Shown here: in pieces, positions 35,328 to 43,728 of the stretch
How the letters are laid out: the number at the start of each line of letters is the position of its first letter
Position numbering within the stretch: position 1 is the stretch's first letter
Origin: Flavobacteriaceae bacterium
GTDB taxonomy: Bacteria > Bacteroidota > Bacteroidia > Flavobacteriales > Flavobacteriaceae
Length of the DNA: 49,623 bases
Reading direction: 5' to 3'
Assembly: GCA_024644725.1 (NCBI GenBank)
Contig: JAHEHE010000010.1
Location: forward strand, 1-49,623
Notes under the pieces: model-generated
What the model saw: only the letters and a program-made list of their open reading frames with translations
What the model was told of the DNA's origin: nothing
The model's database searches: none
Translations under genes and position numbers: made by a program

Positions 35328-36508
35328 TCACATTTCTCTGGGTATTGAGCCTTATGGCCCTGCCCTTGTCCAATCTTCCCAACAGGATATTGATCGGGCT
35401 ATTGTTGATCTGGTTCTTCACAGAGCACGGGGCCAGCGCACTTCGAATTTCCCGATTTAAACTCTTTGCGGGCATTTCAGTGACCCTCTTGATTCTGAGT
35501 GCGATGACCAATAAAGTGCTGTCCAAGGAACTCATGCTCGGTTTGAGCATTCCAGCCCAGGGATTCTTATTGCTCATAGTACGACCGAGTCGTACAGAAT
35601 TCAAAAAGGGTTTTCACATGGCAGTCATCACCGTGATGACGGTGCTTCTAGTCATAAAAACAACTACGGTTTTTCAAACGGGTTTTCCGACCTATTTTCG
35701 ACAGGAGCAATGGTGGAACCTTTGGCATTACAAGAGTCTGACTGAAGGCCTATCCCTGCATCCGACCTACCTCAGCCTTTTTCTTCTTGCAGGTTGGGTC
35801 ATGCTTCTTTTCGGAAACGATCTGAAAGCCTTTAAAAGCAGGGCGAGCCGGGGTGGTTGGACCCTTTTGCTGTTTTACTTGATCAGTCTTTGGCTCGTTT
35901 CTTCGAAAATAGCCCTCATCGCCCTGGGGCTAATTCTTTTGATTTTCTGGATCTACACTGTGAATCACTCATCCAGACGGCAGACGATCCTATCCGGCGT
36001 GCTCATTTCAATTGCTCTTGCCCTGCCTTTTGCATCTCCTTCGATTCGGTACAGGATTACTCATGAACTCTCTAATGCCAGGCAAGCTTTACCGGCAGAA
36101 GTGCCCAATCGCATGACGGAACGAAGGGCTCTTTGGAAATCGGCCCTTATTGAAATGGACCGGCATCCAATAGCAGGAACCAGTTTTAGGGGCGTCAAAT
36201 CCAGGGACGCCATCTACACGAAGGCAAAATTCTTTTACACTCCCTTGGAGAAGCCAATGAATGCCCATAACAATTTTATAGAGTTTGGTCTACGTTACGG
36301 GATTTTGATTGGGATTCTTTTATTGTTTACGAGTATATTTGGCCTTTACAAGGCTTTTCGCCATGGGTCCCCAGAGATTCTGAGCTTTGGGATAGCCCTG
36401 ATTGCGGTATCGATGACCGAGAGTTTTCTTTTACGCGAACAGGGGCTGTCACTGGCAAGTCTTATGCTTCTTTTTTATTGTCTTAAAGAAAATGAAAGGA
36501 ATATTTGA
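35306..36508 (+). CDS. O-antigen ligase/polymerase family membrane protein
   Basis: 400 residues, eleven or so helices. The large periplasmic loop contains IAGTSFRGVKSRD (about 290-302) and the conserved HNNFIEFGLRYGILIG near 325-340, both hallmarks of the O-antigen ligase (Wzy_C/WaaL) fold. It overlaps the genes on both sides (22 and 17 bases). Ligase and polymerase functions share this fold, so which one it performs is open. Confidence 0.82.
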   Translation: MEKRKVLITFLWVLSLMALPLSNLPNRILIGLLLIWFFTEHGASALRISRFKLFAGISVTLLILSAMTNKVLSKELMLGLSIPAQGFLLLIVRPSRTEFKKGFHMAVITVMTVLLVIKTTTVFQTGFPTYFRQEQWWNLWHYKSLTEGLSLHPTYLSLFLLAGWVMLLFGNDLKAFKSRASRGGWTLLLFYLISLWLVSSKIALIALGLILLIFWIYTVNHSSRRQTILSGVLISIALALPFASPSIRYRITHELSNARQALPAEVPNRMTERRALWKSALIEMDRHPIAGTSFRGVKSRDAIYTKAKFFYTPLEKPMNAHNNFIEFGLRYGILIGILLLFTSIFGLYKAFRHGSPEILSFGIALIAVSMTESFLLREQGLSLASLMLLFYCLKENERNI

Positions 36509-37757
36509 ATATGACATTTGGTCGATTGCCCTGACATGTTGCTATGTCCTGGCCTGTCTGTTCATACTGACAATTCTTCTTTCAAAGAGGTCAAGCGTCC
36601 GAAAAAATGATTTTGTGTCCCTGGTTTTGAGCTTCGGGATCTTGCTTGCTTTTTTCCTGTTGAACCACTTTTTTCAATTCAAATCTCTCCCGCCTGACTC
36701 CTCCTTTTATGCCGATATTGTAAGGGATTTCTGGAAACACTACGATTCGTGGTCTCCAGGAGTAAAGGTATACGCGCTTCTCAATTTTGTGCCCATACAA
36801 TTGAGCTTCAGCTACCCGGTGGTCCTGGTGATCCTGCACGTGTTCTTTTATTTGGTCGGGATCGTTTTCCTCGGAAAAGCCATTGCTATTTATTCGGCCA
36901 AGCACCAGAGAAACCTTCCCAAAGACTTTTTAGGTCAACTTCTTCTTCTCGCCGCGATCTATCCGGCAGCCCTGATTGTGATTCCCAGTCTGTTGCGCGA
37001 AGGAAGCATGTTTTTTTTCTTGGGCTTGACCACTTATATTTTGATGCTTATCCGATTCCCAAATGGAAGGTATCGCAAATTGAAATTCATTCTCTTTTTT
37101 GTATCTCTTTTTATCCTGACCCTGATACGTCCAATAGGCGGAGTCAGCTATATCCTGGCTATTCTGACCATTTATTTTCTCGAGAATTGGAAGCGAAACA
37201 AGTTAAAAGCGATTCTGAAAACGCTTCTTCCTGCTGCTATCGGTCTGTGGTTCATCAATAAAGTCGCGGATACATTCTACAACCTTCAGTTCACCCCTGA
37301 CTGGTTGGGTCGCTATCGCGCATCGCATGCCGACCTTTTTCAGTCTGAAGCCTATGGGACAGACTTGCCCTGGGAGGGTTTGATCAATGTAATTCACAGT
37401 TCCTCGCTGCTGTTTTTTCAATACTCCCTGGCCCCCCTTCCCTTGATTATTGGACCCGAGGCCATGTTGGAAAAGACTATTCCGCTGATTGATTCGATCT
37501 TTCTTCTCTTGTGCTTCTTACCTCTGCTCTACCTGATGCGGGAAAAAACATACCGAAAAGTTATTGTCTTTGCCTTTGTCCTTTTGTTTGTTTCAGCTCT
37601 TTTCGAAACCAATATAAACGGATCCTACCGTCACAGAATGAACGGCATTGTCCTCCTGTTGCCCCTGGTCGTGATAGGTTTAAACAAATTGTTGGTGGAC
37701 CTGACCCGGTTTGCTCTTAACATTCTAAAGAATGCCAAAGAAATCCGTGAAGCTTGA
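36492..37757 (+). CDS. Multi-pass membrane protein, possible Wzy polymerase
   Basis: 421 residues with about ten to eleven hydrophobic helices and a central loop (about 265-305) with RASHADLFQSEAYGTDLPWEG. SYRHRMNGIVLLLPL near the C-terminus resembles the helix-end motif of EpsG/Wzy polymerases and of PMT-type glycosyltransferases. I do not recognise a definite family. Position between a ligase-like gene and two glycosyltransferases, with overlaps at both ends, implies a role in building or polymerising the glycan. Confidence 0.6.
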   Translation: MKGIFEYDIWSIALTCCYVLACLFILTILLSKRSSVRKNDFVSLVLSFGILLAFFLLNHFFQFKSLPPDSSFYADIVRDFWKHYDSWSPGVKVYALLNFVPIQLSFSYPVVLVILHVFFYLVGIVFLGKAIAIYSAKHQRNLPKDFLGQLLLLAAIYPAALIVIPSLLREGSMFFFLGLTTYILMLIRFPNGRYRKLKFILFFVSLFILTLIRPIGGVSYILAILTIYFLENWKRNKLKAILKTLLPAAIGLWFINKVADTFYNLQFTPDWLGRYRASHADLFQSEAYGTDLPWEGLINVIHSSSLLFFQYSLAPLPLIIGPEAMLEKTIPLIDSIFLLLCFLPLLYLMREKTYRKVIVFAFVLLFVSALFETNINGSYRHRMNGIVLLLPLVVIGLNKLLVDLTRFALNILKNAKEIREA

Positions 37758-38547
37758 AGTTTTGATAGCTGCTCAAAACATTAGCAGCACAGATCAACTG
37801 CCCGAAGTAGCAGAACAACTGATTTCTGCAGGTTGTGAGGCTGTTCTGATCAATCAATCCATTAAAGACCCAAGACTCAAAAGCCCTTCACAATACCTGA
37901 GAATTTACAGCTATCCGGAATCCGGCATCTGCAGAAGTAGAAACAGGGCATTGCAACACGCAGAAGGTGACCTCCTTTTAATCACAGATGATGATGTCGA
38001 ATTCCTTGATGGTTTTGCAGAAACAATAGTCGAAGCCTTTGCAACAAACCCGGAGGCGGACATCATCACTTTTCAGTGTCTGAACCAACGCGGAGAAAAA
38101 AGAAAGGATTATTCAGATTCATCCTTTTGGCACAACCTTCGAACCCTGATGCAGGTCTCCTCGGTTGAAGTCGCCATGCGCCATGAGTCTTTGGTTCGGA
38201 TCCCCCTGCAGTTCGATTCGAGATTCGGAATTGGAAGTCAAATTCCAACAGGGGGTGAGACTGTTTTTTTAACCGATGCCTTGAGACGAGGATTCAAAAT
38301 TCTGTACCTGCCCTATCCTATCGTGAAGCATCCGGATGCATCATCCGGCAGGGACCTCTATCGAAATCCCGCTTTGATAAGGGCCAAAGGAGGAATGTTC
38401 TTCCGAATTTTTGGATGGAAAGCCTATGGAGTGTGCGTCCTTTTTGCCTTGAAAAAGCAAAGAGAAACTGGCTATTCACTAGTGAAAAACATCCAACTCC
38501 TGTACAAAGGGATACGAGAATTCAAAGCGATGAACCATGGCAAATAA
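37732..38547 (+). CDS. Glycosyltransferase, family 2-like (GT-A fold)
   Basis: 271 residues. The sequence SGICRSRNRALQHAEGDLLLITDDDVEF (here: SGICRSRNRALQHAEGD, then LLITDDDVEF) gives the nucleotide-sugar Arg/Asn motif and the metal-binding DDD at about residues 85-87. The second domain has GGETVFLTDALRRG, with the ED-like acceptor-side acids. It lacks the usual first strand VSIIIPVYN; the N-terminus LEVLIAAQNISS takes its place. It overlaps its neighbours by 26 and 11 bases. Donor and acceptor sugars are unknown. Confidence 0.82.
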   Translation: MPKKSVKLEVLIAAQNISSTDQLPEVAEQLISAGCEAVLINQSIKDPRLKSPSQYLRIYSYPESGICRSRNRALQHAEGDLLLITDDDVEFLDGFAETIVEAFATNPEADIITFQCLNQRGEKRKDYSDSSFWHNLRTLMQVSSVEVAMRHESLVRIPLQFDSRFGIGSQIPTGGETVFLTDALRRGFKILYLPYPIVKHPDASSGRDLYRNPALIRAKGGMFFRIFGWKAYGVCVLFALKKQRETGYSLVKNIQLLYKGIREFKAMNHGK

Positions 38548-39301
38548 TTTCGTTTCAGTCATAATGCCCGTCTACAATGCTGAGTCGCACGTGGTTGAAG
38601 CTATCAACTCAGTTCTGCATCAAAGTCATCAAAACTTCGAGCTCATCACGGTTGATGATGCCTCTACGGACGATTCCTTCAAAATAATAAGCAATATCCG
38701 GGATCAACGGCTCAAATGCGTTCGACTCAAAAAAAACAGTGGTGCAGGAAAGGCCAGGAACGAAGGGATTCGAATGGCAAAAGGAAGGTTCATTGCCTTT
38801 CTCGATGCCGATGACATTTGGCTTGAAGAAAAGCTATCGGCTCAAATTGAGTTGATGCTGGAGACGGGCGTTGCGTTGTCCTATACCGATTACTACCTGA
38901 TGGATGGAGAATCCAAATTCACCCATCGTGTTTCGAGCCTGCCGAGTTTGAATCACAGGACCATGATAAAAAATAACTATATCGGCTGTCTGACCGCAAT
39001 GTACGACACATCCCTTGTGGGTAAAATGTACATGCCTGAAAGGAGGAAAAGACAGGACTGGGCTCTGTGGATCGAAATTCTGAGTAAATCGGATCGGTCT
39101 ATGGGCCTGAAAATTCCGCTGGCTGCTTACAGAAGAACGCAAAACTCCCTGAGCCGTAACAAATTGAATCTGATGCGTGAGAATTACCGTTTCTACAGAG
39201 AAGTGCTGGGGTACAACCCACTGGTCGCAAGCCTATTTTTCGTGCGATTTCTTTGTGCATATCTCTGGTACAAGATGACCTCAGTCAAGTCAATTGATTA
39301 A
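38537..39301 (+). CDS. Glycosyltransferase family 2
   Basis: 254 residues. Canonical GT2: FVSVIMPVYNAESHV (5-19), VDDASTDDS (38-46), GAGKARNEGIRMAKGRFIAFLDADD with the DxD at about 94-96, and the acceptor-side RKRQDWALWIEILSKSD. The C-terminal helix (YNPLVASLFFVRFLCAYLWY) likely associates with the membrane. It is the last gene of the overlapping block 34083-39301; the next gene has its own -7 box. Confidence 0.92.
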   Translation: MANNFVSVIMPVYNAESHVVEAINSVLHQSHQNFELITVDDASTDDSFKIISNIRDQRLKCVRLKKNSGAGKARNEGIRMAKGRFIAFLDADDIWLEEKLSAQIELMLETGVALSYTDYYLMDGESKFTHRVSSLPSLNHRTMIKNNYIGCLTAMYDTSLVGKMYMPERRKRQDWALWIEILSKSDRSMGLKIPLAAYRRTQNSLSRNKLNLMRENYRFYREVLGYNPLVASLFFVRFLCAYLWYKMTSVKSID

Positions 39302-39303
39302 CC

Positions 39304-39311
39304 TATATTTG
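39304..39311 (+). promoter_or_regulatory. -7 box for the sugar-transferase genes
   Basis: TATATTTG is a perfect match 3 bases after the preceding stop and 30 bases before the ATG at 39342. Confidence 0.5.
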
Positions 39312-39341
39312 TGGCATATTTCAGATCTGATGTAGAATCCA

Positions 39342-40763
39342 ATGCCTGAGAAAGTAGTTTCATTTCACGCGAGCCGAAAAGATGCCCTTAAGGATTACCG
39401 CGTTTTCGAACGAAAAGTACTTCTCGCCTCAGTCGATCTGCTCATTCTTCTATTGGCTTTTTATATAACCTATGCCCTGAATTCAGGCGTCTCGAAGGAG
39501 ATGGATTTTTTCAGTGGAATGGGAAGAGAACTGGTCTTCGGCCTGGCGCTGTTCTTCTCACTGGGATTGGTCTTCAATATTTATGAGCTCGAATACGTCA
39601 ATAAAACCCGTAAAGTTCTCCCTTTGATGACCTTCATCAGTGGATTAACCTGGATACTGACACTTTTGGCAGCTATTCTCACGGAATCCGAAATATCGGT
39701 GCAGTATTTTTTGCTGTTGGGATCTCTAATCGTGTTCCCGTTAGCAGTCTGGAGAATTGTTTTTGCAACCTGGATCCATACGTTCATTTACGCTCAAAAT
39801 GTGATTCTAATTGGGTCAGATGCGATGAGCGGCAAAGACATGAAAAAGATTCAGACCTCAATTGAAGGAAGAGACTACGATCACGGTTTTCGAGTTCTTC
39901 AATCGTATCGTTTGTCGGAGGGTTTGAAAGAGGAACATTTGGTCAAAACTTTAAAAAGAGGTTGTGAACAAGGGTTAATCGATTATCTGGTGATCGTGGA
40001 AACTGAAAGAGGAATGGTTTCACGAAAGCTCAATGGAGAGCTCATACACCTTATGAGTTCAGGGGTCAAAGTGAAGAGTTACCCCCAAATGTATGAGGAA
40101 ATCAAAGAGGCCCTTGCCATTGGATTCTCTGAGCCCGGATTTTATTCCATTATGCCGGATGCACGAATAACGGCAAATCACGCCTATGAGTTTTGGCATC
40201 AGTCCATCAACGTGATCTCATCTCTTTTCGGCATGGCTTTGTTCGCTATGGTAGCTCCCCTTCTGATGCTACTCAATCCTTTTTTTAACAAAGGACCTCT
40301 TTTCTATGTTCAAAAGAGAGTAGGGAAAAACGGAAAAGAATTCGATTTGATCAAATTCAGGTCGATGGTTGAGGATGCAGAGAAGAATGGAGCCAGGATG
40401 TCGGCAAAAGATGACCAAAGGGTGACACCGCTTGGTAAGCTTCTAAGAAGGTCCAGAATGGATGAATTACCACAATTCTGGAGTGTACTGAAGGGAGAGA
40501 TGAATTTGATCGGTCCCAGGCCCGAAAGAAAATATTTTATCGATCAGTGGAAAGACCTTCTTCCTCAGTTTGAGTCCAGGAATTTGATAAAACCTGGTAT
40601 AACTGGGTGGGCCCAGGTCAAATATCCCTATGGAGAAAACGTCGAAGACAGTGCCAAAAAGTTGGAATACGACTTGTATTATCTCAAGAACAGATCCATC
40701 ATTTTGGACATTAGAATCATTTACAAAACGGTTTATACCATGATTGTATCGAAAGGTCAGTAG
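39342..40763 (+). CDS. Polyprenyl-phosphate sugar-1-phosphate transferase (WbaP/WcaJ type)
   Basis: Starts glycan synthesis by moving a sugar-phosphate from a UDP-sugar to undecaprenyl phosphate. 473 residues: four N-terminal helices (about 25-135), a soluble middle domain, one further helix (about 285-310), then the catalytic domain. Motifs in that domain: KGPLFYVQKRVGKNGKEF, IKFRSMVEDAE, RMDELPQFWSVLKGEMNLIG (Asp-Glu pair), PRPERKYF and KPGITGWAQVKY. The large-form architecture is complete. It has its own promoter box. The donor sugar cannot be told. Confidence 0.92.
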   Translation: MPEKVVSFHASRKDALKDYRVFERKVLLASVDLLILLLAFYITYALNSGVSKEMDFFSGMGRELVFGLALFFSLGLVFNIYELEYVNKTRKVLPLMTFISGLTWILTLLAAILTESEISVQYFLLLGSLIVFPLAVWRIVFATWIHTFIYAQNVILIGSDAMSGKDMKKIQTSIEGRDYDHGFRVLQSYRLSEGLKEEHLVKTLKRGCEQGLIDYLVIVETERGMVSRKLNGELIHLMSSGVKVKSYPQMYEEIKEALAIGFSEPGFYSIMPDARITANHAYEFWHQSINVISSLFGMALFAMVAPLLMLLNPFFNKGPLFYVQKRVGKNGKEFDLIKFRSMVEDAEKNGARMSAKDDQRVTPLGKLLRRSRMDELPQFWSVLKGEMNLIGPRPERKYFIDQWKDLLPQFESRNLIKPGITGWAQVKYPYGENVEDSAKKLEYDLYYLKNRSIILDIRIIYKTVYTMIVSKGQ

Positions 40764-40798
40764 TGCATCAAGGAAAAAAACGCTTTAAGGAGAAATAA

Positions 40799-41491
40799 GT
40801 GAGTAAGGCATATATACTAGCAGCGAGTACTTCAATACCCCGGATCAGCCGTTGGGCGGACTTTTCTTTTCCGGATTTTCAAGGTATTCATTTGTTTTTC
40901 ATAAGCAAACGTTTCCTGGACCTGATTCTCGCTTTTTCCTTTATCATGGTCTTTCTGCCTTTTTATATCCTGTTGGCAGTTTCAACCTATGTCAGCTCCC
41001 GTGGACCGGCTATATACAAACAACAAAGGGTAGGAAGAAACGGACAAATCTTCACCATGTACAAGTTCAGAAGCATGCAGCCGGGGGCGGAGGGAAAGAT
41101 TCCTCTACTCGCCGTTCCAAATGACCCGAGAATCACAAAGTGGGGCCGCTTCATGAGACGCTATAAACTCGATGAAACCCCTCAATTCTTCAATGTGCTC
41201 GAGGGCTCAATGTCTATCGTTGGTCCGAGACCGGAAAGAGCCTACTTCAGAGAGAAACTTATGCATCTGAACCCTCAGATCGCAGATTTGAATGGAGTAA
41301 AACCAGGTATCACTTCCCTGGGTCAGATTAAATTCGGTTATGCCAGCAATCTAAAGCAAATGCACAAGAGAGCTCGTTTTGACCTTCTGTATTTGAGCAA
41401 TCTCTCTTTGATTACGGATGTGAAGATCATTGCCATGACCATCGCTCATGTGATCCAGGGCAATGGGTCACTAAGCAGAGTGGAAAAATGA
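40799..41491 (+). CDS. Second sugar transferase, small form (catalytic domain only)
   Basis: 230 residues. It contains one membrane segment (LDLILAFSFIMVFLPFYILLA, about 40-60) and a complete catalytic domain: GPAIYKQQRVGRNGQIF, MYKFRSMQPGAE, KLDETPQFFNVLEGSMSIVG, PRPERAYF and KPGITSLGQIKFG. It is a small-form phosphoglycosyltransferase like PglC. The start is GTG at 40799, preceded by AAGGAG 6 bases upstream, one of the few good SD sites here. It follows the large-form enzyme by 35 bases. TSLGQI replaces the usual TGWAQV. Confidence 0.88.
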   Translation: MSKAYILAASTSIPRISRWADFSFPDFQGIHLFFISKRFLDLILAFSFIMVFLPFYILLAVSTYVSSRGPAIYKQQRVGRNGQIFTMYKFRSMQPGAEGKIPLLAVPNDPRITKWGRFMRRYKLDETPQFFNVLEGSMSIVGPRPERAYFREKLMHLNPQIADLNGVKPGITSLGQIKFGYASNLKQMHKRARFDLLYLSNLSLITDVKIIAMTIAHVIQGNGSLSRVEK

Positions 41492-42150
41492 GCATCAGGC
41501 ACGAGCATCCCTATTCACCCTTTATCCCGGAAAAATGCACAAAACTGATTGTAGGAACGATTCCACCGCCCCGTTTCTCGAAAGGAGAAATCGACCAGAG
41601 AGATGTGGATTTCTGCTACGGAAGCCGATTTGGACTCCTTTGGCCCATCCTCGAGCGTATCTTCGACTTCCCTCTCGCTTACGACAACACGGCTGAGGCG
41701 ATTGAGCAGAGAAAACAGCTGTTGGTCAAAAATCGAATCGGCATATGCGATATGGTGCAATCCTGCACCCGTGAGCGGATGGAAGCCTCTGACATGGGGA
41801 TGAAAGAAATCAGGCTTCGCAATCTCAAAAGAATTCTCGAAAAATACAATGATATTGAAACGCTCCTTTTCATGGGCGGAAATTCTAAAAATGGTCCGGA
41901 GTACCTGTTCAAAAGACACGCCAGAGAAAATGACTTGAAGCTGATCCTGAAGAGATCCGAAAGTCCCAGAATCAATGAATTGGATATTTCTGACAGGAAA
42001 ATAAAGTGCGTCTCACTGATCTCCCCGTCGAGTGCGGCAAACAGGGCCATAGGCGGGCATCCTCTCTATAAAGCGAAACGAGCTGCAGACAAGAACTACA
42101 CGACTCTCGATTTCAGATTGGAACAGTATCAAGCCTTTTTTGTAAATTAA
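41488..42150 (+). CDS. Uracil-DNA glycosylase superfamily protein
   Basis: 220 residues. The N-terminal LIVGTIPPPRFSKGE (about 19-33) corresponds to the UDG motif 1 (G-x-x-P), and the C-terminal SLISPSSAANRAIGG (about 175-189) to motif 2 (H/S-P-S). The sequence is far from classical Ung; it belongs to a flavobacterial UDG-like group. Its ATG overlaps the sugar-transferase stop (ATGA), so it is translationally coupled to the polysaccharide genes. Base-excision activity is inferred, not shown. Confidence 0.75.
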   Translation: MSIRHEHPYSPFIPEKCTKLIVGTIPPPRFSKGEIDQRDVDFCYGSRFGLLWPILERIFDFPLAYDNTAEAIEQRKQLLVKNRIGICDMVQSCTRERMEASDMGMKEIRLRNLKRILEKYNDIETLLFMGGNSKNGPEYLFKRHARENDLKLILKRSESPRINELDISDRKIKCVSLISPSSAANRAIGGHPLYKAKRAADKNYTTLDFRLEQYQAFFVN

Positions 42151-42174
42151 CCGGAATTAAAGCCTTGTGGAAAA

Positions 42175-42375
42175 TTGACTCGTTTACAAAAAGTAACCTT
42201 CGTTCTGTTGATCGGTTATATCATCTGGGAATTTGCCGTCCGACTCTGGATGCGCCAATTGCCCCCAAGTGATCCTGTAATTCGGGCGGACCTGCTTATC
42301 ATTTACCCTATCCTTTTGATTTTCATTTTACTTTCTATTTGGCAATATATACGTAACAAAAAAACCCTCCAATGA
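42175..42375 (+). CDS. Small two-helix membrane protein (66 aa)
   Basis: 66 residues, two membrane helices: VTFVLLIGYIIWEFAVRLW (about 7-25) and LLIIYPILLIFILLSIWQYI (about 40-59), with a short loop between and a basic tail RNKKTLQ. The start is TTG (42175); no ATG is in frame. It follows the UDG-like gene by 24 bases. Its last bases overlap the terminator of the opposite-strand odhB. I recognise no family. It could be part of the same operon. Confidence 0.55.
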   Translation: MTRLQKVTFVLLIGYIIWEFAVRLWMRQLPPSDPVIRADLLIIYPILLIFILLSIWQYIRNKKTLQ

Positions 42376-42383
42376 ATTGAAGG
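42358..42383 (-). terminator. Rho-independent terminator of sucA-odhB
   Basis: Minus strand stem CCTTCAA / TTGGAGG (one G-T pair) with a 4-base loop, then G and seven T. It is 36 bases after the odhB stop and overlaps the 3' end of the small membrane-protein gene. Confidence 0.7.
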
Positions 42384-42419
42384 TAAAAGAATTATGAACC
42401 GATTTAAGCTAAGTCCGTT

Positions 42420-43637
42420 CTACAATTCCAGGGCTTTCTTTTCTTTCCCATCCATAAGATGCTCGACCGGGTTTTCAAGTGCCTCTTTTACAGCTACAAG
42501 GAACCCTACGGATTCCCGACCATCGATGATTCGATGATCATAAGACAGGGCCACATACATGACAGGTCGGATAACCACCTTTCCGTCTAAGGCAACAGGA
42601 CGTTCCACAATGTTGTGCATCCCAAGGATGGCACTCTGGGGAGGGTTGATGATCGGTGTAGAGAGCATGGAGCCAAACACCCCACCATTGGTTATGGTAA
42701 AAGTTCCTCCGGTCATTTCTTCCACTGTGATCTCTCCTTCCCGAGCTCGAATTGCCAAACGCTTGACCTCCTTCTCCACGCCGCTAAAAGTCAACTTTTC
42801 CGCATTGCGAATCACCGGAACCATAAGTCCTTTCGGGCCCGAAACAGCTATTGAAATGTCTGCGAAGTCATAGGAAATCTTAAAATCCCCGTCAATCATC
42901 GAATTTACCTCAGGAAACAGCTTCAGGGCACGTACCACAGCAAGCGTGAAAAAACTCATGAAGCCGAGACTCACCTCGTGCTTTTCCTTGAACTGCTCCT
43001 TGTACTTCTTTCTCAAATCAAATATCGGTTGCATGTCGACTTCATTGAAAGTCGTCAGCATAGCGGTTTCGTTCTTTACGGAAACCAATCGCTCGGCAAC
43101 CTTGCGTCGCAGCATCGACAATTTCTTACGCTCACTCTTCCTGTCTTCATCATTCAAGGCCTCGCCCATGGAGGGAGTAGCCTTCATTGCGTCCTCTTTG
43201 GTGATTCTTCCACCTTTGCCCGTTCCTTTTACCTGGGCAGGCTCTATGTTCTTTTCATCCAAAATCTTACGCGCTGCCGGTGAGGGAGTGCCTGAAGCAT
43301 ATGATTTTTCCTCCGTTTTCTCCGGTTCGGGTTTCTTCTCCGTATCAGATGACTCTTTTTTCTGAGTCTTTTTTTCTGCCCCGGAAGAAGCAGGTTTGGC
43401 AGCATCCATATCAATCAGGCATACTACGGCCCCAACGTCCACTGCATCTCCTTCCTCGGCCTTGAGGGTGATCACCCCACTCTCTTCTGCGGGCAACTCC
43501 AGGGTTGCCTTGTCTGAGTCCACCTCAGCGATTGCCTGGTCTTTTTCGACATAGTCACCGTCTTCAACCAACCATGCAGCAATTTCAACTTCGGTTATCG
43601 ATTCTCCCGGAGAAGGGACTTTCATTTCTAATACCAT
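42420..43637 (-). CDS. odhB: 2-oxoglutarate dehydrogenase E2, dihydrolipoyl succinyltransferase
   Basis: Transfers succinyl groups to CoA in the TCA cycle. 405 residues. The N-terminal lipoyl domain has the modified Lys in [13 protein letters not shown] (K44). An acidic/Lys/Ser-rich linker (about 80-115) leads to the E3/E1-binding domain [13 protein letters not shown] with [11 protein letters not shown]. The catalytic domain ends [20 protein letters not shown], with the active His/Asp in DHRIIDG. An ATG four codons in (MKVPSPGES) could be the true start. It follows sucA by 91 bases. Confidence 0.96.
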   Translation of the reverse strand: MVLEMKVPSPGESITEVEIAAWLVEDGDYVEKDQAIAEVDSDKATLELPAEESGVITLKAEEGDAVDVGAVVCLIDMDAAKPASSGAEKKTQKKESSDTEKKPEPEKTEEKSYASGTPSPAARKILDEKNIEPAQVKGTGKGGRITKEDAMKATPSMGEALNDEDRKSERKKLSMLRRKVAERLVSVKNETAMLTTFNEVDMQPIFDLRKKYKEQFKEKHEVSLGFMSFFTLAVVRALKLFPEVNSMIDGDFKISYDFADISIAVSGPKGLMVPVIRNAEKLTFSGVEKEVKRLAIRAREGEITVEEMTGGTFTITNGGVFGSMLSTPIINPPQSAILGMHNIVERPVALDGKVVIRPVMYVALSYDHRIIDGRESVGFLVAVKEALENPVEHLMDGKEKKALEL

Positions 43638-43728
43638 TTCTTATCTCTGTTTCTAATTCTAGTTTTCTTTAAATGTCTATCTGAAACTCTACAGGCACCA
43701 AAACCTGTGTTCTATATTTTCAGGTGTT

